Positions 7,957-16,250 of a DNA stretch of 64,000 nucleotides are shown here, in pieces. Location: contig NZ_AQQX01000001.1 of NCBI RefSeq assembly GCF_000768315.1, positions 186,001 to 250,000 on the forward strand, written 5' to 3'. Within the stretch, counting starts at the first letter, position 1; the number at the start of each line of letters is the position of its first letter. The notes below the pieces were generated by a model that was given only the letters and a program-made list of their open reading frames with translations, was not told where the DNA came from and did not search any database. A program made the translations under genes and the position numbers. This stretch comes from Pseudooceanicola atlanticus (lineage in GTDB: Bacteria > Pseudomonadota > Alphaproteobacteria > Rhodobacterales > Rhodobacteraceae).

Positions 7957-9141
7957 TTGTTCGAAAACCTGCGCGCCCAGCCCGAAGATCAGATCCTCAA
8001 GCTGATGGAGCAATACCGGGCCGATCAGCGCCCGGAAAAGATCGACCTCGGCGTCGGGGTCTACCGCAACTCCCAGGGCGTCACCCCGGTGATGCAGGCG
8101 GTCAAGTCGGCGGAACACCAGCTGTGGGAAAGCCAGCAGACCAAGGGTTATACCGGGCTGGCCGGTGATCCGGCCTTCGTCTCGGCCATGTCCGACCTCG
8201 TGCTGGGCACAGACCTCGCCCAGGCCCGCCGCGCGGGCGCGGCGACCGTCGGCGGCACCGGCGCGATCCGGCAGGGGCTGGAACTGATCCGCCTCGCCCG
8301 GCCGGACGCCACCGTGCATGTCCCCGATCCCACCTGGCCCAACCACACCGCGATACTTCAGGCCATGGGCATGAAGCACCGCACCTACCGTTATTTCGAC
8401 ACCGAGACGGGCGCGCTCGACATGACCGGCATGCTCGAAGACCTCGCCGCCGTACCCGAAGGCGATGTCGTGCTGCTGCACGGCTGCTGCCACAACCCGA
8501 CCGGCGCCGATCCCTCCGCCGCCCAATGGGCTCAGATCGCGGCGACCCTGCAACAGGTCAACGCCATGGTCATGGTCGACATCGCCTATCAAGGCTTCGG
8601 CGACGGGATCGAGGAAGACGCCGCCGCCACCCGGCTCCTCGCCTCCAAGCTGCCGGAACTGGTCATCGCGGTCTCCTGTTCGAAGAATTTCGGCCTCTAC
8701 CGCGACCGCGCCGGTGCGGTTCTGGTGGTCAGCCTGTCCGCCCGCCACAGCGCAGCCGTACAGGGCAACCTCGCCACGCTGAACCGGCTGGCCTATTCCT
8801 TCCCCGCCGATCATGGGGCGGCGCTGGTGCAGATGATCCTCTCCAATCCCGGTCTGCGCGGTGAATGGATGGACGAACTGACCGCGATGCGCGACCGGAT
8901 CAACACCCTGCGCACCGAACTGGCCGCGGCGCTGCAACGCGAAACCGGCTCCGACCGCTTCGCCTTCATCGGGGCGCAGCGCGGCATGTTCTCCCGCCTC
9001 GGCATCACGCCGGACCAGGTCGACACCCTGCGCGACGCCCACGCGGTCTACATGGTCGGCGACAGCCGCATGAACATCGCGGGCCTGTCGATGGAGCAGA
9101 TCCCGACCCTCGCCCGCGCCATCGCCGACACCTGCGACTGA
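7957..9141 (+). CDS. Aromatic/aspartate aminotransferase (class I PLP)
   Basis: A 394-residue class I PLP-dependent aminotransferase of the TyrB/AspC type. Visible motifs are LGVGVYRN near residue 32, HGCCHNPTGADP, and the PLP lysine in SCSKNFGLYRDRAG (Lys243). The C-terminal segment ends with the substrate-binding SRMNIAGLS. The start is TTG at 7957, because it lies at the normal family N-terminus (FENLRAQPEDQILKLM), one base after the upstream stop, with GGAGAG as ribosome binding site; the longer open frame to 7822 runs inside sseA. Family members catalyse amino-group exchange between aromatic amino acids or aspartate and 2-oxoglutarate. Confidence 0.92.
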   Translation: MFENLRAQPEDQILKLMEQYRADQRPEKIDLGVGVYRNSQGVTPVMQAVKSAEHQLWESQQTKGYTGLAGDPAFVSAMSDLVLGTDLAQARRAGAATVGGTGAIRQGLELIRLARPDATVHVPDPTWPNHTAILQAMGMKHRTYRYFDTETGALDMTGMLEDLAAVPEGDVVLLHGCCHNPTGADPSAAQWAQIAATLQQVNAMVMVDIAYQGFGDGIEEDAAATRLLASKLPELVIAVSCSKNFGLYRDRAGAVLVVSLSARHSAAVQGNLATLNRLAYSFPADHGAALVQMILSNPGLRGEWMDELTAMRDRINTLRTELAAALQRETGSDRFAFIGAQRGMFSRLGITPDQVDTLRDAHAVYMVGDSRMNIAGLSMEQIPTLARAIADTCD

Positions 9142-9160
9142 CCACCCGGGGAATGACCCA

Positions 9161-9194
9161 CGAAAAAGGCGGCCGTCCGAAAAGGACGACCGCC
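9161..9194 (-). terminator. Rho-independent terminator of the cupin gene
   Basis: An 11-bp stem with one wobble pair (9168-9178 with 9184-9194) and a 5-base loop is followed on the minus strand by a run of five T. It lies between the convergent aminotransferase and cupin genes and fits intrinsic termination of the cupin transcript; the plus strand lacks the T run. Confidence 0.7.
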
Positions 9195-9200
9195 CGGGGC

Positions 9201-9235
9201 GGGTATCGGCGGGTCACTCCTCCCGGCCGATACCC
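9201..9235. other. Second inverted repeat in the convergent intergenic region
   Basis: Perfect 10-bp arms (GGGTATCGGC at 9201 and its reverse complement ending 9235) separated by 15 bases. It sits directly beside the cupin terminator and may act as a second 3' structure for the convergent aminotransferase or cupin transcripts. There is no T tract. Confidence 0.45.
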
Positions 9236-9276
9236 GGCGGCAATGGACAGGTTCAGGCCCGGATTCAGGCCCGGAC

Positions 9277-9732
9277 TCAGGCGGGCGCCATGATCGTCAT
9301 CCCGGCCGCTTCCGCCTTGGCCATCACCGCGGCCAGGTCGGGTTCCGACGGCTCGGGCAACTCGGTCTGCCCCTCGGGCAGGGGAGTGCCGATCCCGGTA
9401 AAGAACTCGTCATGCATCTGCCCCGGCGCATTGGTGATCAGCACACGCGCCGGCGCGTCTCCAACCGCCTGGAAGGCATGCACGGCCCCGTCGGGCACGG
9501 CCACGTAATCGCCCGGCCCGGCCAGGAATTCCCTGCCATCGACCATGAAGCCGATCTGCCCGTCCAGAACGTAGAAGGACTCGGTCTCACCGGCATGGCT
9601 GTTGGGCGGCGCGCCGGCGCCAACGGGAACGGTGCATTCCACCATACAGAACTTTCCCTGCGTCTCCGACGGGAAGGCGTGAAATTTCATGAGGATGTTG
9701 AGGACATTGTAGGTGCGGGGGCGATCGGACAT
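9277..9732 (-). CDS. Cupin domain-containing protein
   Basis: A 151-residue single-domain cupin. The beta-barrel core is visible as PNSHAGETESFYVLDGQIGF (about 43-62, first cupin motif with metal-ligand candidates His and Glu) and GPGDYVAVPDGAVHAF (second motif with His). The family includes dioxygenases, isomerases and simple ligand binders, so the reaction is unknown. It is divergent from a TetR-family gene whose operator overlaps both promoters, making it the likely target of that regulator. Confidence 0.85.
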   Translation of the reverse strand: MSDRPRTYNVLNILMKFHAFPSETQGKFCMVECTVPVGAGAPPNSHAGETESFYVLDGQIGFMVDGREFLAGPGDYVAVPDGAVHAFQAVGDAPARVLITNAPGQMHDEFFTGIGTPLPEGQTELPEPSEPDLAAVMAKAEAAGMTIMAPA

Positions 9733-9747
9733 GCGAATCTCTTTCGG

Positions 9748-9798
9748 TTGAATGTGGGGTAAGTTAACGATACACTCGTCTCATAAAAAGACAAGTGT
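9748..9798. promoter_or_regulatory. Overlapping divergent promoters with a TetR-type operator
   Basis: Plus strand: TTGAAT (9748-9753), 17-base spacer, TACACT (9771-9776) directing the TetR gene. Minus strand: TTGTCT (9794-9789), 16-base spacer, TATCGT (9772-9767) directing the cupin gene. A near-perfect inverted repeat, ACACTCGTCT (9772-9781) and AGACAAGTGT (9789-9798), 9 of 10 positions matching, covers the -10 of one promoter and the -35 of the other. The decamer GTCTCATAAA is also directly repeated at 9778 and 9797. This is the expected place for an autoregulatory repressor site. Confidence 0.65.
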
Positions 9799-9817
9799 CT
9801 CATAAAGAGAGGGCCAG

Positions 9818-10408
9818 ATGGCCGAAAACCGCGAACGACGCGCCCAGAAATCCCGCACCCGCCAGGCCCTGATGGCCGCGGCCCGCACCCTGCTGACAGA
9901 TGGCGAAATCGTCACCGTCACCGCGGCGGCAGAGCGCGCGGGCATGTCCAAGGCCACCGCCTATCGCTACTTCTCCGACCCCGCGATCCTCGTGGCCGAG
10001 GCGGGGCTGGATGTCGAAGTGCTCAGCTATGACCAGGTGGTTGCGGGCGCGGAGACATTGCGCGACAGGCTGCGCGCGATCAGCCTCTACTTCCTCGACC
10101 TTGCCATCGATCACGAGGTCAAGTTTCGCCAGTTCGTCGGCCTGACCCTGACCGCCTGGCGCCCCGATGATGGCAAGACCCAATCCCGGCGCGGTGGTCG
10201 GCGGATGCCCATGTACCGCCAGGCGCTGGCCGAAACCGACCTGCCCGAAGACCGGAAAGAGGCGATGATCCGCGCCCTGTCCACCGCCACGGGGACCGAG
10301 GCGATGATCGCGCTCTATGACGTTCAGGGCTGCGACCGAGAGACTGCGCGCCAGACCGTCGCCGACATCGCCGACGCGATCATCGACCGCTATCTCGGCC
10401 CGGCCTGA
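9818..10408 (+). CDS. TetR/AcrR-family transcriptional regulator
   Basis: A 196-residue regulator. Residues about 8-55 form the TetR helix-turn-helix (RQALMAAARTLL, then VTAAAERAGMSKATAYRYF), and the remainder is a variable all-helical ligand domain. It is divergent from the cupin gene across 85 bases holding an inverted repeat and both promoters, so it probably represses the cupin gene and itself. The ligand cannot be predicted. Confidence 0.9.
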   Translation: MAENRERRAQKSRTRQALMAAARTLLTDGEIVTVTAAAERAGMSKATAYRYFSDPAILVAEAGLDVEVLSYDQVVAGAETLRDRLRAISLYFLDLAIDHEVKFRQFVGLTLTAWRPDDGKTQSRRGGRRMPMYRQALAETDLPEDRKEAMIRALSTATGTEAMIALYDVQGCDRETARQTVADIADAIIDRYLGPA

Positions 10409-10418
10409 CCCCGGCGCC

Positions 10419-10490
10419 CCTCTTTCATCTGGCAGAAATATCCCGGGAGGTCAGGAGGGCAGCGCCCTCCTGTTGCCGTGCCCGCACGGC
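10419..10490. repeat. Intergenic double-hairpin element, probable dispersed repeat
   Basis: After a leader reading CATCTGGCAGAAATATCCCG there is a perfect 9-bp hairpin (10452-10460 with 10464-10472, 3-base loop) and then a 6-bp hairpin (10475-10480 with 10485-10490, loop CCCG). The segment lies between the convergent TetR gene and the GATase-like gene. From memory, the leader plus GC hairpin resembles short elements repeated in intergenic regions of Rhodobacteraceae genomes; only one copy is present here, so the repeat status cannot be shown from the window. It may also end transcription from either side. Confidence 0.45.
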
Positions 10491-10513
10491 AAATCCCGCC
10501 GAACGGAAAACCC

Positions 10514-12577
10514 CTAGCGGCGGCCCTCGCGCAGCCAACCCGCCAGGATCAGCCCCGAGGCCAGCAGCAGCACCAGCCATTCCGGCAGGATCGGCACCTG
10601 GGTCACGTCGCGCGTCTCATAGGCCTCGCGCGGGGTCAGCCCGATCCAGCCACGCCCCGCCGCCGGACGTCCGGCGCGCACGTCGCGCAGCGATGGCAGA
10701 CCGTCCGACAGGTTGCGCACGCCGCCCCGTGTCGCATCCACGACCGGCTCCAGCGTCTCGCCATCGGCGATGGTCTGTTCGAATTCCCGCGGTGCGGCGG
10801 GGCCCAGCCCGATCACGCTTTCCAGATCGCCCTCGGCCAGCCGGTACAGCCCGATCTCCGGCCCGGTATAGTCTCCGGTGAAGAGCCCCGGAGACGTCTC
10901 GTTCAGCTCGATCTCCTCGGTTTCGCCATCGGGGCGGGTGATGGTCACGGACCCGATACCCTCTTCCAGCGTGCGGCGGATGATGCGCATGGTCTGGCCG
11001 TTCGCTTCGGCCGTCAGCGCCTCTTCCTCCAGCTCGGGTTCCTTCATCATCCAGTGGGCCAGGCGACGCAGCAGCTCCAGCTGCGGCCCGCCGCCCTCGT
11101 AGCCGCGATTCCACAGCCAGGCATGGTCCGAGGCCAGCAGCGCCACGCGCCCCTCGCCGACACGGTCCAGGATCAGCAGCGGGCGGTCATCGATGCCCGA
11201 CATCACGACCTCTCCGTCACCCTGGCTGGCATCCACGTCGATCTGGCGCATCCAGCGGCCCCACTCCCCGTCCCATTCGTTGCGCAGCCCCGAGGTCACG
11301 GGATGCCGCTCGCCCAGGTCGGTGACTTGCGGCGAATAGGGCCGTTCGATCACCCGCGCGGTCGAGGGCTGGGCGGGCAGGATCTGGTTCAGCGGCGAGC
11401 GATACAGCGAATCCGCAGAGGCAAAGTCCGGCCCCGCCGCAACCAGCACCGCCCCGCCGCGCTCCACGTATTGCCGCACGTTGTCGAGGTAGAGCGAGGG
11501 CAGGATCCCTCGCCGCTTGTAACGGTCGAAGATGATCAGGTCGAAATCGTCGACCTTGTCCATGAACAGCTCGCGGGTCGGGAAGGCGATCAGCGACAGC
11601 TCCGACACCGGCACGCCGTCCTGTTTCGCGGGCGGCCGCAGGATGGTGAAATGCACCAGGTCGACGGAACTGTCCGATTTCAGCAGGTTGCGCCATGTGC
11701 GGCCGCCGGCATGCGGTTCGCCCGACACCAGCAGCACGCGCAGGCGGTCGCGCACGCCGTTCATCTGCACGATGGCGGAATTGTTGCGCGCGGTCAGCTC
11801 GCCCTCGGCTTCCGGCGTGGTGAACTGGATCACGTTGCGCCCGCCATGCGGCAGGGTCAGCGGCAGTTCCAGGTCGCGACCCGTGGCCACCATGAAACGC
11901 TGCGGCTCCGCTCCGTCGATCGAGATATCCAGCGGCACCTGTCCGCTGTTCTCGGTCTCGGGCACGTCGCCGCTATCCTCGATCCGCAGGGTAAGGGTGA
12001 CCTCTTCGTCGAGGATGGCAAAGGCCGGCGCGTTCTGCACGATCAACCGCCGGTCCCAATCCTCGGGCTGGCCGGTCAGCAGCAGGTGCAGCGGCGCGGG
12101 CAGGTCGGGGGCCTGGTCCAGGTCGTGCAGCCGCCCGTCCGACAGCAGGATCATGCCCGCGACGCGGGCGCGCGGCTCCTCGGCCAGGGCGTCCGACAGG
12201 GCGGTCATCAGCTGCGTGCCGGTATCGCCCTCGCCATCCGTCAAGGTGACGCGGCGCAGTTCGGTATTGGGGCGCGCGGCGATACGGGCGGCCAGCGTCT
12301 CCGCGGCCTGTTCCGTCTGCTCCGCCCGGTCTGACAGCCGTTGCGAGGCCGTCCGGTCCTCCACCAGCAGCACGATATCGGTCAGTGGCGCGCGATCCTC
12401 CTGCCGCCAGGACGGGCCCGTCAACGCGGCGATCACCACCAGCGCGGCCAGCCCGCGCAGCGCCCAGCCCGCCAGCCCACGCCAGACGGCCAGCGCGATG
12501 CCCGCCAGTGCGATCGCGGCGAACCCGGCCAGAAGCGGCCAGGGCAGGAGAGGGGAAAAGATCACGGTTCCGGTCAT
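10514..12577 (-). CDS. Membrane protein with glutamine amidotransferase-like domain
   Basis: A 687-residue protein and the last gene of the MoxR-DUF58-DUF4159 operon. Two hydrophobic helices lie at residues about 10-65, and a C-terminal anchor (PEWLVLLLASGLILAGWL) ends near 683. The periplasmic middle part contains a VWA-like region followed by a segment that resembles the class I glutamine amidotransferase-like fold (IIFDRYKRRGILPSLYLDNV, then GGAVLVAAGPDF). No obvious catalytic Cys-His-Glu triad is seen, so it is probably non-enzymatic. Its ATG overlaps the TAA of the upstream gene by one base, indicating coupled translation. Confidence 0.8.
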   Translation of the reverse strand: MTGTVIFSPLLPWPLLAGFAAIALAGIALAVWRGLAGWALRGLAALVVIAALTGPSWRQEDRAPLTDIVLLVEDRTASQRLSDRAEQTEQAAETLAARIAARPNTELRRVTLTDGEGDTGTQLMTALSDALAEEPRARVAGMILLSDGRLHDLDQAPDLPAPLHLLLTGQPEDWDRRLIVQNAPAFAILDEEVTLTLRIEDSGDVPETENSGQVPLDISIDGAEPQRFMVATGRDLELPLTLPHGGRNVIQFTTPEAEGELTARNNSAIVQMNGVRDRLRVLLVSGEPHAGGRTWRNLLKSDSSVDLVHFTILRPPAKQDGVPVSELSLIAFPTRELFMDKVDDFDLIIFDRYKRRGILPSLYLDNVRQYVERGGAVLVAAGPDFASADSLYRSPLNQILPAQPSTARVIERPYSPQVTDLGERHPVTSGLRNEWDGEWGRWMRQIDVDASQGDGEVVMSGIDDRPLLILDRVGEGRVALLASDHAWLWNRGYEGGGPQLELLRRLAHWMMKEPELEEEALTAEANGQTMRIIRRTLEEGIGSVTITRPDGETEEIELNETSPGLFTGDYTGPEIGLYRLAEGDLESVIGLGPAAPREFEQTIADGETLEPVVDATRGGVRNLSDGLPSLRDVRAGRPAAGRGWIGLTPREAYETRDVTQVPILPEWLVLLLASGLILAGWLREGRR

Positions 12578-15351
12578 TACTGCCCCAGTCGGTCAAGCAA
12601 CGCAGGCACATGGACCTGGTCGGATTTATAATTGCCGGTCAGCACGTGCATGATCAGGTTCACGCCAAAGCGGTAGGCGATCTCGCGCTGCCGTTCCCCG
12701 GCATAGCCGCGCCCGATCGGCACCAGCGGCCCGCCCAGGTCATCCACGGCCCAGGCCGCCGCCCAGTCATTGCCGCCGATCACCACCGGCGTCACACCGT
12801 CATTGAGGTTGCGGAAGGGCATGCCCTCGATCAGCTCGGCATCGGGCGGCGCGGCCTCGACCCAGACATCGCGGCCCAGGTGACGGCCCGGGAAATCCCG
12901 CAACAGGTAGAAGGTCCGCGTCAGCACGTGGTCTTCGGGCACCGGTTCCAGCGCGGGAATGTCCAGCGGCGCGGCCAGCGTCTGAAGCTTTCGCCCGTTG
13001 GGCGAGGACGCGCCGAACCCGGCCACATCCGCATCGCGGGTGTCGAACAGGATCATGCCGCCGCTGCGGAGGTAGCGGTTCAGCTTCTGATAGGCGGCAT
13101 CCGACGGGATCGGCTGATCCGGCGTGATCGGCCAGTAGAGGAACGGGTAGAAGGCCAGTTCGTCCGTCTCCAGGTTCACCGACATCGGCGCCGCCGGTTC
13201 GACGGAGGTGCGGAAGTTCAGGATCTGCCCCAGCCCCAGCAGCCCGGCCTGGGCCAGTTCGTCGACCTGCGGATTGCCGGTCACGACATGGGCCAGCACG
13301 ACTTCTGACGTGGCCTGAAGTGCACGGGCCGGGTCCTCGTCCTCCTGGGCGCGGGCGCCCTGAGGTGCGGCGGCCAGGGCGCCTGCCATCAGCGCCGCGG
13401 CCAAAGCTGCGGTGGCGCGCGATCCGGTCAGGCGGCCCGACAGGGCCAGCGTCGCGATGATATCCGCGCTCAGCAGGATCAGCGCCAGCGCCAGCAGCCA
13501 GCCGCCCAGCGGCTGTTCCTCGGCCCGCGTCATGCCCTCGACACGCAGGCGCGACGGCCATTGCGTCGCCACCAGTTCCGCATCGGATTGCAGCACGTTG
13601 CGTGCCAGCGTCCGGTCGCCGCCCTGGTACAGGCCCGGCTGAAGATCGGCCCCCAGCGGAGCGTCGATCAGCGCCTCGCCGGGCACGCCGGGCAGGGTGC
13701 CCGCAGGTTCGATCCGGCCCGTGGCGGTCAGCAATTGCACCGGCTGCCAGGTCGTGCCCTCCAGATCCGCGGCCTCAGGGCGATCCGCGGCCGAGGAGAC
13801 CGACAGGCGCTCCAGCATCTGCACGAAAAGGCCCGACAGCGGCAGGGTCGACCATTCGGCGTTGGCGGTGACATGGAACAGCACGGTCTGGCCCTGTCCG
13901 ATCTCTTTCCGGGTGACCAGCGGCGTGCCGTCCGACAGGCGGGCGATCACGCGGTCTGCCAGGGACGGGTCGGGCTGGGCCATGACCTGCGAGGAAATCG
14001 TCACGTCATCCGGCACGTCCAGCCCGTTGAAGGGCGAGGTCGCGTCGAAGGCGGCCAGCGTCTTGGGTTCGCCCCAGCTCATCGCGCCGCCGACATTGCG
14101 GCCGCCCGCCCGCAGGCGCACGGGCATCAGCGGGTCTTCCAGGTCGCGGCTCACATCGCTTGCGGCCAGCCGCGGCCCGGCAAAGCGCAGCAACAGCCCG
14201 CCTTCTTCGGCCCATTCGGTCAGCGCGCCCTCTTCGGCGGCGGACAGGGTGGCCACGTCGGCCAGCACGACGACATCGGGGTTGGCGGGCAGCACGTCCA
14301 TCAGCGGGCCCTGCAACAGGTCCACCGACGGCTCCAGCGCCTTGCGCAGGTAATGCATCGGCGACAGCAGGTCGAGCGTCTCGCCCTCCTGCCGCGTGCC
14401 GATCAGCGCGACCTCGCGCCGGCGCAGGCTGTCATCCGACAGGGTCGTGGCCCCGGCGGTGCGCATGCCCGCGATGGTCAGATGCGTGACCCGCGCGCGC
14501 AACTCGGCCGGCAAAGACAACCCGGCACTCGCCTCGGTCTCGCCATCGGCAAAGGTCATCGCCAGGTTGGCCAGAACCCGCATCGTGCCCGACGGGTCGC
14601 GGCCCATGGCCTGAACCGTGATCTCCTGTTCCGACAGGGGCAGGGGGCGCAGGGCGGTGATCTGCAACGCGCCATCCTCGATCACGACGGGACGCAGGCC
14701 CAGAACGGGGCGGGCGGATTCGTAGATCGTGACGGTGCCGCGGTCCTCCAGCGCGTTCAGCAGCGCCGATCGGCCGGCCCGGTCCAGCCCGTCGGACATC
14801 CAGTAGGTGTCGAAATCGCTGTCGGGCAGCGACGCGGCGATGGATTGCAGGCTGGCCTGGTCCGGCTCCCACGCGCGGGGGAAGAAGCCCGGCAGGCGCG
14901 ACCGCCACGTATCGGCAGGGCGGAAGACCGGCGCCTCTGGCGTGGTCAGGCGCAGCAGAGCGGCAGTGCGGCCCTGCCGCCCGGCCTCGGCCAGCATACC
15001 ATCGATAAGGTCGGCGCGCTGGTCCCAGTCCCGGGCAGAGGCCCAGGACCCGTCCAGCACGATCAGCAGCGGGCCATTGCCCGTCTCGGCCTCGTCCTGC
15101 GGGTTCAGGATCGGTCCGGCCAGCCCGATGATGACGGCGGCCACGGCCAGCATCCGCAGCAGCAGCAGCCACCATGGCGTCCGGTCCGACACGGCCTCGT
15201 CATCGGTCAGCCCCAGCAGCAGCGCAACGCCGGGAAACCGGCGCCGGATCGGCGCGGGCGGTACCGCCCGCAGCAGCAGCCACAGGATGGGCAGGGCCGC
15301 GAGGGCCAGCAACAGCCACGGCGCAGCGAATCCGATCGGGCCCAAAGTCAT
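12577..15351 (-). CDS. DUF4159 protein with N-terminal BatA-like membrane domain
   Basis: A 924-residue protein. The N-terminus (MTLGPIGFAAPWLLLALAAL) with a second helix near residue 60 is the aerotolerance-regulator/BatA type membrane domain. A VWA-like region follows, further hydrophobic helices lie near 640-690, and the C-terminal roughly 210 residues (LILFNFRT-type strand, TPDQPIPSDAAYQKLNRYLR, GGMILFDTRDAD) match DUF4159. The ATG at 15351 overlaps the DUF58 stop as ATGA; a longer frame to 15450 would overlap DUF58 and is rejected. The role is unknown; such operons are thought to help metal insertion or folding of envelope enzymes. Confidence 0.87.
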   Translation of the reverse strand: MTLGPIGFAAPWLLLALAALPILWLLLRAVPPAPIRRRFPGVALLLGLTDDEAVSDRTPWWLLLLRMLAVAAVIIGLAGPILNPQDEAETGNGPLLIVLDGSWASARDWDQRADLIDGMLAEAGRQGRTAALLRLTTPEAPVFRPADTWRSRLPGFFPRAWEPDQASLQSIAASLPDSDFDTYWMSDGLDRAGRSALLNALEDRGTVTIYESARPVLGLRPVVIEDGALQITALRPLPLSEQEITVQAMGRDPSGTMRVLANLAMTFADGETEASAGLSLPAELRARVTHLTIAGMRTAGATTLSDDSLRRREVALIGTRQEGETLDLLSPMHYLRKALEPSVDLLQGPLMDVLPANPDVVVLADVATLSAAEEGALTEWAEEGGLLLRFAGPRLAASDVSRDLEDPLMPVRLRAGGRNVGGAMSWGEPKTLAAFDATSPFNGLDVPDDVTISSQVMAQPDPSLADRVIARLSDGTPLVTRKEIGQGQTVLFHVTANAEWSTLPLSGLFVQMLERLSVSSAADRPEAADLEGTTWQPVQLLTATGRIEPAGTLPGVPGEALIDAPLGADLQPGLYQGGDRTLARNVLQSDAELVATQWPSRLRVEGMTRAEEQPLGGWLLALALILLSADIIATLALSGRLTGSRATAALAAALMAGALAAAPQGARAQEDEDPARALQATSEVVLAHVVTGNPQVDELAQAGLLGLGQILNFRTSVEPAAPMSVNLETDELAFYPFLYWPITPDQPIPSDAAYQKLNRYLRSGGMILFDTRDADVAGFGASSPNGRKLQTLAAPLDIPALEPVPEDHVLTRTFYLLRDFPGRHLGRDVWVEAAPPDAELIEGMPFRNLNDGVTPVVIGGNDWAAAWAVDDLGGPLVPIGRGYAGERQREIAYRFGVNLIMHVLTGNYKSDQVHVPALLDRLGQ

Positions 15352-16250
15352 GTCGTCCCCCGGTCCAGCGATTGGTAAATCTGCAGCAGCGCCGATTGCG
15401 CCGATGCGTCGGTATGGTGCAGCAGGTATTGCCAGCCCGTGGCCCGGCACAGATGGGTCAGGCGGTCCTTCCGCTCGGCCAGTCGGGTCAGGTAACGCTC
15501 GCGCAGATCGCCGGCCTTCAGGGTCTCATGTTCCACCGTTCCGCCGATGGATTGAAAGATCGTGCGCCCCTGGAAGGGAAACGCCTCTTCAGACGGGTCC
15601 AGCACCTGCAAAACGACGCCGCGAATCCCGCGATCGGCGGCCTTGGTCAGCGCCAGCTCGACCTCGGACAGGTCGCCCAGGTAATCCGACACGAACAGCG
15701 CGCGGGAATTGGGGATCATCGCCCTGTGTTCCGGCACCCCGTAATCGCCCGCATCGGGCACGGAAAAGAACTCGGCCAGCCGCAGGATCTGGTTCCGCGC
15801 GCGGCGCGGCGGCAGCATCGTGCCGGTCAGGCCGACCCGTTCGCCGCCCCGGATCAACAGGATCGCGATGGCCAGCGCCAGCAGCCGCCCGCGCTCGGAT
15901 TTCTGAGGGAATTTCTTGTCCGACGAGAACATCATCGACGACGATTGATCGACCCACAGCATCACCGATTGCGCGATCTGCCATTCCCGTTCCCGAACGT
16001 AGCGGTCATCGGACCGGGCCGATCGGCGCCAGTCGATCATCCGTCGCGGGTCGCCGGGCTGAACCGGGCGATATTGCCAGAAATCGTCGCCCAGCCCCGC
16101 GCGCCTGCGCCCGTGATCGCCCAGCAGGACGGTCCCGGCCAGGTGCTCTGCCCGCGCCAGAAGCGGCGGGAAGGACGCGGCCTGGGTCTCTGCCCGCTGG
16201 CGAAGCTCCTGCGGATCCTGAAGCTGGGGTTGAGCGAAGCGGTCGCTCAC
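15348..16250 (-). CDS. DUF58 domain-containing protein
   Basis: A 300-residue protein of the DUF58 family, related to von Willebrand A domains and commonly paired with MoxR ATPases. The signature is DDFWQYRPVQPGDPRRMIDW (about 54-73), followed by a VWA-like region with WVDQSSSMMF, a MIDAS-like DxSxS motif. The start is GTG at 16250, overlapping the MoxR stop as GTGA, and the stop overlaps the next start as ATGA, so the whole operon is tightly coupled. The protein is probably cytoplasmic and works with the MoxR ATPase. Confidence 0.88.
   Translation of the reverse strand: MSDRFAQPQLQDPQELRQRAETQAASFPPLLARAEHLAGTVLLGDHGRRRAGLGDDFWQYRPVQPGDPRRMIDWRRSARSDDRYVREREWQIAQSVMLWVDQSSSMMFSSDKKFPQKSERGRLLALAIAILLIRGGERVGLTGTMLPPRRARNQILRLAEFFSVPDAGDYGVPEHRAMIPNSRALFVSDYLGDLSEVELALTKAADRGIRGVVLQVLDPSEEAFPFQGRTIFQSIGGTVEHETLKAGDLRERYLTRLAERKDRLTHLCRATGWQYLLHHTDASAQSALLQIYQSLDRGTT

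Noticed and set aside
10478-15378. Very long plus-strand open frames opposite the MoxR-linked membrane operon
   Set aside because: They mirror the minus-strand DUF4159 and GATase-like genes and have low-complexity Arg/Gln/Gly composition; no ribosome binding site or family motif supports them.
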